Positions 24,440 through 35,331 of a stretch of DNA of 64,000 nt are shown piece by piece (the stretch's first letter is position 1; each line of letters begins with the position of its first letter). The notes beneath the pieces were generated by a model, which had not been told where the DNA came from, ran no database searches, and saw only the letters and a list, made by a program, of their open reading frames with translations. The DNA is from Seiridium cupressi (lineage: Eukaryota; Ascomycota; Sordariomycetes; Amphisphaeriales; Sporocadaceae): contig JARVKI010000017.1 in the NCBI GenBank assembly GCA_036674765.1, positions 186,001 through 250,000 on the forward strand. The letters run 5' to 3'. The position numbers and the translations under genes were made by a program.

Positions 24440-26079
24440 ATGACCAGCTTATCAACCAAGCTCGCTGAGCTAGAAGCGATTGGCAAGCCAATCCAGGTCG
24501 GCATTATCGGGGCCGGTAAATTCGGTTCAATGTTCATCGCACAGTCCCATCGAACAGTGGGCATGAGACTAGCTGGTATTGCAGACCTATCATCTGAGCG
24601 GGCGTTTGCTTCACTGAAGCGGACGAACTTCCCCGCCGAGAAGTATGACACTACTGTCAACGCATCGATATCAGAAGGTATCAAAGCAGGCAAGACGATA
24701 GTGACGACGGATTCGGCTACACTCATCGCCACCCCTGAAATCGATGTGATCCTAGAGGTTACGGGCAACCCAGCCGCAGGAATTAGACATGCATTGTTGG
24801 TAGGTCAAGCGCTTTTACATTTCTGACTCGAAAGCTAACCTCGCACAGTGCTGTGAGCACAAGAAGCACATAGTCATGATTAATGTTGAAGCGGATGTGC
24901 TGGCGGGGCCTCTCCTGGCGCGAAAGGCGAAGGAGGCTGGCATTATCTATAGTATGGCTTACGGAGATCAACCGGCTTTGATCGCCGAAATGGTTGATTG
25001 GGCACGGACTGCCGGCTTGTGCGTAATGTGGAAATATGAAGGCAGACTATGATGGCTGACCGTGCACTAGTGATGTTGTGTGTGCTGGTAAAGGTACAAA
25101 ACACTTACCACAATACCACTATTCCAATCCCGACACGGTCTGGGACTACTATGGCTTTACCCAAGAGCAACTGGAGTCGGGAGACTTTGTGAGCCCGCCG
25201 CCCCTGCTACTGCTTTGCTTCCGACTCGAGTCAAAGGATACGGCCATTCTATTGACTATGGACCCGCTGCTAATATTGACCTGACAGAACCCCCAAATGT
25301 TCAACTCTTTCCTAGATGGAACCAAGTCTGCACTAGAAATGGCGGCGGTGGCAAACGGATGCGACCTGAGCCCACCATCAGAAGGCCTCCAGTTCCCGCC
25401 ATGCGGCAAGTGGGATCTGCCAAAAGTGCTCAAGCCCGAGCAAGACGGTGGCCAACTCAAGAAGAAGGGCACCGTTGAAGTCGTCTCATGTATGGAGAAG
25501 GACGGCCGCTGGGTCTTCAATGACCTGAGATGGGGCGTCTATGTCATTATCGAGGCCGCATCGCAGTACCAGATGGACTGCTTTAAGCAGTACGGCCTGA
25601 AGACTGACAGCACTGGCAAGTACGCCGCGCAGTACAAGCCATATCACCTGATTGGTCTCGAATTGGGCGTGTCAATCGCCACGATCATGTGCCGCGGTGA
25701 GCCCACCGGACAGACTAAGACGTGGGCTGGCGATGTAGTGGCAACTGCCAAGCGCGACCTGAAGGCGGGCGAGAAGCTCGACGGCGAAGGCGGCTTCACC
25801 GTCTACGGAAAGCTCATGACTGCGGAAGGCTCGATGGCCATCTCGGGTCTGCCGATCGGTTTAGCCCATGGCTTCGTGTTGAAGAACGATGTCAAGAAGG
25901 ATCAAGGGCTCAGCTGGGATGACATTGAGTACAGCGAGAAGTCACAGGCTGTTGCAGTCCGGAAAGAGATGGAGTCTATCTTCAAGCAGGAGTTCGCGGC
26001 GAAGAAGCCGAGTAAGGCCAATGGCATCAACGGCGCTCATAATGTCAACGGCACCAACGGTGTCAACGGCGTACATTAA
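24440..26079 (+). CDS. NAD-binding, SAF-domain oxidoreductase (homoserine dehydrogenase-like, COG4091 type)
   Basis: Four exons (24440-24799, 24849-25018, 25071-25188, 25288-26079) encode 479 residues. The Rossmann motif is VGIIGAGKFGSMF (about 20-32), followed by IDVILEVTGNPAAG, INVEADVLAGPLL and YSMAYGDQPALIAEMVDWA. The C-terminal part has RDLKAGEKLDGEGGFTVYGK, the beta-clip/SAF-like segment seen in antifreeze, altronate dehydratase and FlgA-type proteins. The group is annotated as predicted homoserine dehydrogenases, but biosynthetic homoserine dehydrogenase is a different protein. The reaction is not established; oxidation of a hydroxy acid fits its neighbours. The tail ends in an Asn-Gly rich repeat (NGINGAHNVNGTNGVNGVH), probably disordered. 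It shares a promoter with the MFS gene. Confidence 0.85.
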
Positions 26080-27851
26080 GAATCATGTTAGCCGTTCAAC
26101 ACTCTTATCAATAATCAATGGTGTCTTATTAAGTTGGATTCAAGTAATGAGATAGGAGTATTTACATAGACGCTGTCGTGCGAGTGAAAACGTATAGTCT
26201 AGAACCACAGCTATAAACAGGCATATCTAGCCACGTTATACGGGTTTTCTAGGCTATTCCTCATCGAGCGTCTAAATAGGAAGATGAATCGAATGATGTT
26301 GATGGTTCACTTCATAGCCCACGGGGATCATTGCTAAGCCAGATCTATTTCCGATAGTCAATGCTCTATAATCACCTTGAATATGGTATTTGAAAATAAT
26401 ACGAGTAAGAATTCGCATCAGTACAAGGAGCAGTGAGACGTCACGGATTCGAGCATAGGGTTGCCGGCACTCGTTAGACTAGGCGGGGATCTAATCGGCA
26501 TTCATTTGTTTAGCATTGGATCGTTGACATATCATTGAAACTTTTGGGTTCATCGACGTCCTGGTTGAGAGCTTCAGATCGCTAAAATTTGGAAGGTGTG
26601 TGTTCTCGGCACTGTCACTGCCATCTAGATGATCTACAGTTCGCCAAGTGTTAGTCGGACCACGACGACGTCATGAACTAATCCATCACGCTTAGTTTTA
26701 GTTCATCACAACCATGGCGTAAAAGTCGACGGACTTGAAAACATGCTTTTCACCGTCAAAAAGTTAAGAATGGATCGCCGAGTTCAAGAGGGATTAAAGT
26801 TAGAATGGAGTATTCAGTCAAGTGTCCTCGAAATCCTTCAACCATGGGATTGTTGAAGTATGGAGATTGACATTGCATTGCCTTGACGCTGGTTTATGTC
26901 CGTTGGTAAGGTTAAAGAGCATTAGGTGTATTGGTGGGCGAGTGAAGCAATACATCTGTCAATCGTGTATACTCAGACGTAATAATGATTCCTTTGGTAA
27001 CTCCAAATCACATCATTCTACTTCATTGTCTGGACTTACAATCCAAAGGCAGCGGGATGAAAGATGTGAGGATCATTGCGCCAATCAACGGTTAGCCCCT
27101 CATATTTTCTCAATGTTGCCACTATCATCCGATCGATTTTAAGCTTTTCGAAACCATCCAGTGAAGCTCTATAGGCTCGGTTGAATGCACGCGTCTTCGG
27201 CGCCAGAAGTTGCTTACCTGTGAGCAAGTTGTGTTGTTTTCAAGGCGACCGCCTAGCTCAGTCGATAGCTAACGCTTTTCAGAGACTAAGCTTCTCAACA
27301 TCTGAAACATATCTGAACATTGGACTTACCTCAAAGGGGAACAAGGCAACTTTATTACCCACCATTGAAGTCTTGCCAAGTCGGTGGCCGTAGACTCTGA
27401 GCGTCTCAAGCCCGTGGTGGGTGCTCCCGTCGGGAGCGCTTCGTTGATGCGGCATGAACAGCTGTCACGGCTTTCCATCTCCCTATTGGCTTCAAAACCG
27501 TTGCTTCCGTGGTTTGATAGATGTTCTAGATTTGCAACCTTTACGAAGAGCCGTTGTCAGGCTGGGTGCTAGTGCCTGTCAGCTCTGATAGCATGAAGGC
27601 ATGCCGTCGGTGTCTTATCCCCGGTGAATAATTTCAATTTGACAACCTGGACGTATAATAGAGCGACCATATTAAACTGGTTTATTATCACAGCGATAGC
27701 CGTGTTACTGGAGTGAAATTACAAATGAGCACTGCTATCAAAAGTGTTACATTGTGTTTATCAATTAAAATTTAACGCTCTAACCCATTGCTAAACTTGT
27801 CTCAGGAATTCGAGAATTGCAGAACTTTTGTAGTAGCGCCCATTAGAGGCT
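26080..27851. other. Gene-poor AT-rich stretch
   Basis: About 1.8 kb with no supported frame. A tRNA-like D arm near 27245 was examined and rejected. It may contain decayed repeat sequence. Confidence 0.5.
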
Positions 27852-29471
27852 CTAGCTGTCAAAAATCGGACCGTACGCAGGAATGCCTCTCATCTCCAGC
27901 TCATACACAAGCTTCTTTGTCATGACCGGATTGCTGATGATAATCACCGCCTCGGCCTGGAAACTCTCCACAACATCACACGTAATGGGCAGCATATCTA
28001 TACGCCCCGTCTGGGTGGTATCATAGACTATAGGATTCTTGTCCAATCGCTCGACGAGATCGAGCGTGCGCTGTCCGTATGTCTTAAGCGGGCTGCGGGT
28101 CTGCCAGATGACACGGATGGGGGGTCTGTCATCGTAGCCAATGAAGGACAAGCAGGGACCTATGCCCGAACCCGTGGCGACCATGACGACTCTATTGAAG
28201 ACCTTCATCGCGTAGCCGACTCCATACACGGGTATGGCTCGGACCCATAATTTTGCTGGTTGGTCTTGGATCACCGACTTCGTCCAATCCCCTGCATTCG
28301 AGACAAGGCAAGAGAATTCAGACTGGGGAGTATCGAATCGATCAGAAAAGCCTGCAAAGCTATGCCAGTCCTTCAATGGGTGTTTTGCGAGAGACAGTCC
28401 CCTACCCCAGCCCAGTGGCCGGTGGCGGAAGTGTAGTCGTGTGGCGTGCGGCGAGAGATACTCGGGATTGACTTCGATCTTGCGCAACATTGCCCATGGC
28501 CAGATAGCAGCGACCGTTGATACTAATAAGAACCAAAATGTTGGGAAAGGCAAGAGGAAAGCGCCTATCGATGCTGATGATCCCAGCACAACCTGGTCCC
28601 AGGCGTGAATGAGAAGCAATACCCAGAGCACGACGAGCGTGAGCCAGCCAGCAAATCTGTGTGTCATTTCGAACGTGTCGTGCTGCCGGCGGCGGACGGA
28701 TGGGATGGCCACAATGACGATTGACAGTAATAGTATCGCCAGGAAGATGCCCACGGCAAAGATAGCAGCCGGCCTCGGATCTTCCCATGGCTTCGTCATG
28801 GCGAAGAGAATGACGAACAGTATCATCCACACGCATGTGGCAATGCCAGCTCCACTGTGGACGCCGCCGAAATGAAAGACCTTACAGCACCTTCGGCGCA
28901 GCCACAGGGGAGCCGAGCGAGGGATGGCCCCGAACGTGATAAACATTGCGTTGATAACCAGTGGTGACCGTGCCAGCGTGCAGACCATAGCGTTGCCAGC
29001 TGCCATGTGGATGCACAGAGTGACCAAGTTAAGGCAAGTACTTGTCAAGTCGCTGCTGTTTGAGAAGTCTCTTGCCAGAACAGCAATGAGAGGGATCGCA
29101 TTAGAAATGATCATGATGAGAAAGAGTCGACTATAGGTGTTGAAGAGCCCATGCCGGAGCTTCGATAGCCATCCCCTCCGGTGAGAAGCCGGCTGGTCTC
29201 CTAGCAAAGCCTTGGGAGAGACCAAGATTTGTATGTCTGAATCCCTCGCCGATTTCGATTCGACGATATGTGGCCCAATGGTCGTCACCGAACTGTTGGC
29301 AGAGCGTTGGCCCCCATCTGTGAGTGACACTACGGTCGTCGTGGAGCTTTGGTGAGATATTGGGCGGGCACTAGCACGGCCGTTGTTCATTTTTGTTTCC
29401 ATTGTCGACATGTCGATAGAACCACTGGCCAAGTTGGTTTGTGTGGTCACGGAACTCGTATGTCGTTCCAA
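27852..29471 (-). CDS. tmpA: TmpA-like integral membrane oxidoreductase (ferredoxin-reductase-like)
   Basis: A single exon encodes 539 residues. The N-terminal ~110 residues are hydrophilic and Ser/Thr-rich. Several membrane spans follow, including FLIMIISNAIPLIAVLA, CVWMILFVILFAM, AVGIFLAILLLSIVIVAI and LTLVVLWVLLLIHAW, with conserved histidines (KVFHFGGVHSGAG, FEMTHRFAGW) in and near them. The C-terminal cytosolic domain is flavin/NAD reductase-like, with RVVMVATGSGIGPCLSF (about 428-444) as the nucleotide-binding turn. The pattern matches the fungal TmpA family of putative membrane flavoproteins; Aspergillus nidulans TmpA affects conidiation. It is divergent with an acyl-activating enzyme gene. 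The electron donor and acceptor are unknown. Confidence 0.8.
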   Translation of the reverse strand: MERHTSSVTTQTNLASGSIDMSTMETKMNNGRASARPISHQSSTTTVVSLTDGGQRSANSSVTTIGPHIVESKSARDSDIQILVSPKALLGDQPASHRRGWLSKLRHGLFNTYSRLFLIMIISNAIPLIAVLARDFSNSSDLTSTCLNLVTLCIHMAAGNAMVCTLARSPLVINAMFITFGAIPRSAPLWLRRRCCKVFHFGGVHSGAGIATCVWMILFVILFAMTKPWEDPRPAAIFAVGIFLAILLLSIVIVAIPSVRRRQHDTFEMTHRFAGWLTLVVLWVLLLIHAWDQVVLGSSASIGAFLLPFPTFWFLLVSTVAAIWPWAMLRKIEVNPEYLSPHATRLHFRHRPLGWGRGLSLAKHPLKDWHSFAGFSDRFDTPQSEFSCLVSNAGDWTKSVIQDQPAKLWVRAIPVYGVGYAMKVFNRVVMVATGSGIGPCLSFIGYDDRPPIRVIWQTRSPLKTYGQRTLDLVERLDKNPIVYDTTQTGRIDMLPITCDVVESFQAEAVIIISNPVMTKKLVYELEMRGIPAYGPIFDS

Positions 29472-30560
29472 TTCCGCTTTTAATCACATACAGTGGTCGT
29501 CTAAGAAAAAGTGATGACGAAAAAGAAAGATCTCCCAGGGAAGAGAGCAAGTAGCGTGATTTGCACGGAAAGGGTCATCCGGGGCTCGGGGCTTGGGGTA
29601 ACCTTTCGTCTGCACCAGGGTGAAAATGCATGCTGTTCGATATATCTTGCTCATTGCGAGCGAGTTGAGCGATGTCTCTGACCTGTCAAAGTTTTTTATT
29701 ACGCAAAGTAGGGGGGGAAATGTCTTTAACCTCAGCCTAGCCTTGAGCTTGCGGTTCTGCGATTCTGAGACCTTGCCGAAGCCGTCAAGTTGGAATGTAC
29801 TTTCGCTACCGGGGAATGAAAGCCTGACTCACCGGGGGTTCCAGGCGGCTGATCGCTGCGCTCATTCTAGGTGAGCAGATTTGCCCGAGCCGAATGTTTT
29901 CGGGTATTGACATTCGGGAAGTTTCTTCTATGCGCGTAGGCTATTGACTCTGGACCCAGTAAGCCGGATAGATCGCCCTTGGCATGCGCCACAAAAGCCA
30001 TCGTGCGATGGTAAAGTCAAAAGGCCAAGCCGTCCGCTGTCAACCTTAAATATGGCGCTGCTGCAATAAACACATGTTCATGCAGGGAACAATATGAACA
30101 TTGTTTTTTATGGTATACCGAGCAGTTGACATTTAGACGTGTTCGGCACGGCATGACGATCATCGTCATCATCATCAATTACTCTGGTTTTGTTGCCCCT
30201 GGAGTAGCTGCCATCGGGAGGTTAATTCTTTTGTTGCCAATCCCGCTATCCAATGTGCCGCTACACTGATGATTGTCGCAGTTGCGAGGTAGATATCTAG
30301 ACTTGAACTCTGCCCTTGAGGGCTGCGTTGAAGCTTTCGTGACGTGGATGCCCCGAACCTAAACCTTCACACTTCAGCAGCAGCCTGGTACGATCTGAGC
30401 AGTATACCAGGAGGCGACTATTCAAGGCAGCATTGCGCACTAATTCCTTCGCTGAAAACCAGCAGATGCTTGACTGACGAAACCTCTGAGCTGACGGAGT
30501 CTGTATCGTGCGATCCTGTCAAACAGATCTCTGCCGACGCCGCCGTCAAGCAACAACAAT
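29472..30560. promoter_or_regulatory. Divergent promoter of the TmpA-like and adenylating-enzyme genes
   Basis: 1.09 kb between two starts pointing away from each other. It contains no supported frame. An ATC-rich run lies near 30160-30177. Regulatory sites cannot be named. Confidence 0.45.
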
Positions 30561-32450
30561 ATGGAAACAATCGCCCAAGGCGGAGCGCTTGATGCTCCTT
30601 TCCAAGACGTGGTTTCCTTTGCTTTCGACAAGAAGAAGTTGTACGCAGACGAAAAGCCATTGTACATCAACGCCGATGATCCTGGAGAGTTCCTGAGCTA
30701 TGCACGTACTCTGCAGTTTGTGCGACAGCTTATAGCAGGGTTTAAGGCGAGCGGACTCGAAGAGGGCGACACAGTTCTCGTGCACCTTTTTAACAACGTA
30801 GGTTGTGCACTTGAAAATTACCGTCCAATAGCTGACTCAAGTCTCCAGTATGCCTACGCGCCTCTCTTCCTCTCCATTGTCGGAGCAGGGGGCGTTTTCT
30901 GCGCAACCAACCCAAGCTTGAAGAGCGAGCTGGGTGAAATCTTCGAGCTCGCCCGGCCGCGGTTTGTTGTTACCACGGTGGACTTGTTGGTAAGACTGCA
31001 AGAATGGGTACCTCATATCGACCTTGCCCGCGTCATCATCTTAGATACCCATCAGCCTACGGCCTCTGGCAGCGAGGCTACAGGCGAGGTGGCAGGGCCA
31101 GCCAAGTCAGTATCATCCTTATTATGCCATGGAGAGAAAGACTGGAAGCGACTGGAAGGTGAAGATGTAGTAAAGACAACCCCCGCCTCATGTTTCTTGA
31201 CATCGGGCACCACTGGCTGCCCCAAGCTAGCTGTATTGTCGCATTATTCCATGGTGGCGCACTTCAGTCAGATACACCAAGAAGTACCTTACGATGTCGT
31301 CAGGCTGGGATGCTTGCCTCTGTTCCACATGTTTGGCGGTGCATGGGCAATGGCTCTGACCATTCGTCACGGTGAGCCCATGTACATCATGTCCAAGTTC
31401 GAGATGGAGAAGTACCTCGAGTACGCCGCCAAGTACAAACCCACAGAGAGCTTCCTGGCACCTCCAATCGTTGCACGGCTTTTGGAGCTCGAGCCAAGCT
31501 CGCACAGCCGCCTGGCCTCCCTTCGATTTGTCGGCGTAGGCGGCGCACCCATTACGGCAGAAACCATGCGGGCGTTTAGATCCATGCTGCACAACGATGC
31601 CACCTTAAGCGGAGTGTATGGGGCAACAGAAGTGGGGACTGTTGTGATGTTTCAATATGGAGAGGAGGATACCTCTGGCAGTGTCGGAAGGCCATTACCA
31701 GGTGTGACAATCGTCCTGCGCCCGCCACAGGATGCATCCTCGAGCACTTGTTGCGAAGGTGCAAACGCCACAGGCGAGGTTGTAATTTCGGCGCAATCCC
31801 ACATGATGAAATACCGGAACAGCGCCGAAAACATAAACGTAAACGTCGAATGGTATCGCACCGGAGACTTGGGCCGCTTGGAGGGTGGCAAGCTTTATAT
31901 CGTCGGCAAGGCCAAAGACATCATGAAAGTAAATGGGTAAGTCTGTCCCTGACAAGAAGGAAGAAAGTACCTCCACAGAAGGCCTGGCTAATCCGACAAC
32001 AGCTTCCAAGTATCACCTACCGAGATCGAAGCGGTTCTGCTCCGCCATCCTGATATCAGCGAATGTGCTGTATCAAAGCTGGTGCGCAACGGGGCTGAAT
32101 TTCCGCGGGCATACGTAGTACGGCGCAATCGCACGCTTTCTGAGGCTGATGTGGCCGAGTTCTCGCGTTGTCAGTTGGTCAGTTACAAAGCACTGACGGG
32201 TGGTGTCGTTCTTGTGACACAGATCCCCAAGCTCGCCAGCGGCAAGATTCAAAGGCACAGGCTCGAAGAAATGCCCTTGGACACAGATAAAAGGGACGGT
32301 GCGTCCAGTTACCGGCGAGCCTGGGCCTGGATTGTGCGCGCCATCCAATTTCTCGGTAACCGGAAGCTGGCAGATACGACGAGAAATTGGGCGGCTAGGT
32401 TGTTTCATGTCGGGCCCGCGGTGGCAGAGAGAGTCAAGAAAACTGTTTAA
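30561..32450 (+). CDS. AMP-binding acyl-activating enzyme (acyl-CoA synthetase / 4-coumarate ligase-like)
   Basis: Three exons (30561-30797, 30849-31936, 32003-32450) encode 590 residues. Adenylation motifs are in order: FLTSGTTGCPKLAVLSH (about 195-211), GVYGATEVG (about 335), WYRTGDLGRLEGGKLYIVGK (about 432-451), KVNGFQVSPTEIE spanning intron 2, and the catalytic lysine in PKLASGKIQRHRL. The enzyme should form an acyl-adenylate and transfer it to CoA or another thiol. The C-terminal ~60 residues (AWAWIVRAIQFLGNRKLADT and beyond) extend past the usual end. There is no PTS1. Intron 1 is 51 bases and free of stops, so retained-intron protein would be 17 residues longer. Its divergent partner is the TmpA-like oxidoreductase, which hints at a shared pathway; the substrate is unknown. 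Confidence 0.88.
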
Positions 32451-33570
32451 CTACCCGATGCAATCAGGCAACCGGGAAGAGAGGTTGCCAATGTCAGACC
32501 AATGATGACAGTGTGGCATATGTACTGGTACCTCAATAATACTACAATAAAGTGTTCTGAATAGCGGAGCTTCGTTCTAGCACGTCCAATCACATCTGAC
32601 TGATGTGATGCCAACCAGTCAACTTGCATTAGACGTCCTCATACCAATTCCAAGTACGTCTTACGATGCGAATCACAGTCATCAGAGAGTTTTCGCGCGG
32701 AAATAGTACCTCCCCCAGGAGCATTGTTTCGACGAGTCGTGCCGAAAAAAAAATGAGCCAACAGAGATAGCAATCCAAGGGTAATATTTCCATAACAGAA
32801 AGCAGTTAATCCATTGCGTATGGCCTTGATCGAATAACAACCATGCGAGATTGAAAGTATACCATTATCTACATAGTTTTACACTCATACAACTTACACT
32901 TGACTTGTAACCAACCCATGTTCCCAAGACGTAATAATCTATCGTTACTGTGCCTTACCAATAACATCGACATTGGTTCCTTAGTCACGCCTACTGCGGA
33001 TAAATCGGTCTTATGCCTAGCAAGGTCATAGTCGCATCCACTCGGGGCAACAACTTTACTAAGAGCCCCTTGCTAACTATCCCTATAATGTAAATGAATC
33101 ACGACAAAAATGTGTTATTGGGATCAACTGAAAATGATCTAATCACTTTCTAATTCGTGGCATGTCCGGTAAAATGAAGTAACGATACCGATCCATAGTG
33201 CAATCATTGGTTGTCGCCAACTGTGTGTTACGATCGGCCCGCGAGCTGGGGTCCAGCGTCACCCTTTGGGGAAACAGTGACCCTGCTCATACGAAGACAG
33301 AGCACGAGGTTGCGTTGTGATGTGACATTTGGGCCTCGAGGTAATGAAAGCAAATGTGCATTGGGTGATTTACACTCTAGAATAAAGACGGGCGGGTGTT
33401 TGATTCTAATTCAGTTGCGTCGAATGTTGGAAGGGTATAAAAACAGGCGAGGAGCAATTATTTACACAGTCCATCTTATGCTACTTCACATGCCATCTAC
33501 TACCACTTCATATTTAATTAACTACCTGCACTGACCTTTAGTTCATTCTCAAGCCAGAGCCATAACGAGC
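32451..33570. other. Intergenic region
   Basis: About 1.1 kb of AT-rich sequence with no supported gene. The last part is the promoter of the gene at 33571. Confidence 0.55.
33436..33443 (+). promoter_or_regulatory. Probable TATA box
   Basis: TATAAAAA lies 135 bases upstream of the ATG at 33571, a plausible distance for a fungal gene with a short leader. There is no direct support for the transcription start. Confidence 0.4.
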
Positions 33571-34144
33571 ATGCCGTCTGATAAGAAACGACTATATATT
33601 GCCCTATATCCTAGTGGCATTGAAAACAATGAGGAACGAAAGTAAGCTGTATATTCTCTCAACCTTCCTTACAACATATTTTGACCATTTCAGGTACCAC
33701 TGGGCCTTTCTGATAGGACCGGAAATAGAGAGCGAGGACAAAGTACCAGGTACACGTTACCATGTCAGAAATTCTCCTTTGGGGGGATGGGCATACCAAG
33801 AGACCCCACTAGATGACGTGAAAGGCACCAAGAGAATGTTGACGCGCTTCTTTATTGCCAAAATCGAAGATGAGGAGCGTCTCCTTGCCCTCCTGCGCCA
33901 ACTTCCAGTCATCCGGGGCGATTCAAATTGGAGATGCCGGACTTGGATCGCTAGCGCCCTGACTGAGATTGCGAGAGATGGAAAATGTGTTGGCACTGCC
34001 GCGCTAGATTGGCAGAATATCGAGGTCTTTGCAAGACTGTATACAGCACATAAGATTGCCAGTGGTCGCTATAGGTCTGCTACAGCTTTGTCAGAACCGA
34101 AACCAACCTGGGACATGCTTGAAGACAAGGAGATCGTAGCTTAG
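33571..34144 (+). CDS. Small fungal protein of the DUF6914-like type
   Basis: Two exons (33571-33641, 33694-34144) give 173 residues. The first exon encodes MPSDKKRLYIALYPSGIENN, and the spliced join makes KYHWAFLIGPEIES. The YHWAFLIGP core, a following GTRYHVRNSPLGGW, and a C-terminal DWQNIEVFARLYTAHKIASGR segment match a widespread group of uncharacterised fungal proteins (I believe DUF6914). No signal peptide or membrane span is present, so it is probably cytosolic. Function is unknown. It is followed by a decayed gene on the opposite strand. Confidence 0.75.
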
Positions 34145-34301
34145 AAGCTAGCAATTACGTAATGTTATAGGAGATCAGTCGCCAGTCTCTAAAAATTGTG
34201 AAGTATTGAATTGTAACTCTTTGATTTCTTAGCAATGATATGAGGAGCAGTAAAAAGATCCTGTAAAGATATATGTGCATCCAGCGGTATTCCATAGGGA
34301 T

Positions 34302-35193
34302 CTATTCATGCCGCCACTTGTTGCGAACCACTTTCATTTTGAATACCTCGGGGGGTGGCCGATCGAGAAACTCGTCAAGCAAGCCCTGCCAATCTGTCAT
34401 CAGGATATGGCAAAACCAGGCCGAAGTGTATACCTAGTAATGTGGATACCATCCAGAAAACTCCCAATCAATGATTCCAACTACCTTACTGTCATGAACA
34501 AGAATATCAACAAGAATATTGGACGGGTTCAAATCGCGTGTGCAAATGTTGGCGAAGGCCACGGCCCATCCTGCTGTCTCATCATTTCCATGAGTTCATG
34601 CCAATCTTGGGTCCTTCTCCCGGTCTTTGAGTTCTTCGGGTTTCAAGTCTCGTCTGAGCCAGAAGTGAAATTCCTGGATTGTCTTGATTGGACCAAACGC
34701 GGGTTTCCACGAAACATGCGAGAGTCGTACATTGAACCTCCGACACAGCTTTCCACACCCGTACCCGGAAGAGGCGTCAGGGAGTGTAGCTCTTGACACA
34801 TGCCTCTCAACTGTATGATCACATCCTCAAATGACTCCTCGGACAGGCCTTTCCAGGCTCTTGATATTTCCTCGCCTTGGACTCTCTCCATGACGACGTA
34901 CGCTCTGTTTCTGTCCAAGCAGGAGCAATACACTTCTGGGATAGGAATAGTAGTTTTTTCCGCTAGATATTTCATTGTTGCACCTTCGGTTAGTCGGATG
35001 CGCCACCCTGTCTTGACGATTTGTGCTTCGAGACTGGGGTGCAAATGCCTTCTCGCGAATAGAACTTGGCCGTGGTGTGTAATGCTAGCCGTGTCAAGAA
35101 ACGGCGCATAAAGGTGTTGTTGATGGCAAGGTGTTCGGTGCCGTCGTGCTGCCTCTCTATGTTGTTTTCAGGCGGCACATATGAGGATGACAT
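34302..35193 (-). pseudogene. Aminoglycoside-phosphotransferase-family (APH) pseudogene
   Basis: On the minus strand family-like segments run in order but in changing frames: GTEHLAINNTFMRRFLTRL and FYSREGICTPVSKH; then IVKTGWRIRLTEGATMKYLA through GTGVESCVGGSMYDSR; then FGPIKTIQEFHFWLRR to LKDREKD; then QDWHELMEMMRQQDGPWPSP; then DLNPSNIL and KVVGIIDWEFSGWYPHY, ended by TAG. At least four frame changes and one internal stop are needed. The catalytic-loop histidine (H-G-D in the family) is lost, and a short duplication (ILVDILVHD) follows. The fungal APH-like family holds kinase-fold proteins of mostly unknown substrate. The changes are small indels rather than C-to-T mutations, so ordinary decay is more likely than RIP. 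An upstream in-frame extension reaches 35331. Confidence 0.85.
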
Positions 35194-35331
35194 CCTATGA
35201 TTGCGTAGTAGATCGAAAGAACGCAAGGCTCTTTCGTATGAGGCGTGGAGAGGGAGGCTGCGTAGGCGTGCTATTAGGACTGCAGTCAGCAAATGACGTT
35301 TTGTAAGTCCAGGAGATGCGGATAGACTCAT

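Noticed and set aside
27245..27330. tRNA-like D arm (GCGACCGCCTAGCTCAGTCG)
   Set aside because: No matching 3' acceptor strand or T arm was found at the right distance, so it is at most a decayed tRNA fragment.
34275..34796. Plus-strand frame over the APH pseudogene
   Set aside because: Family similarity lies on the minus strand; this frame is its mirror.
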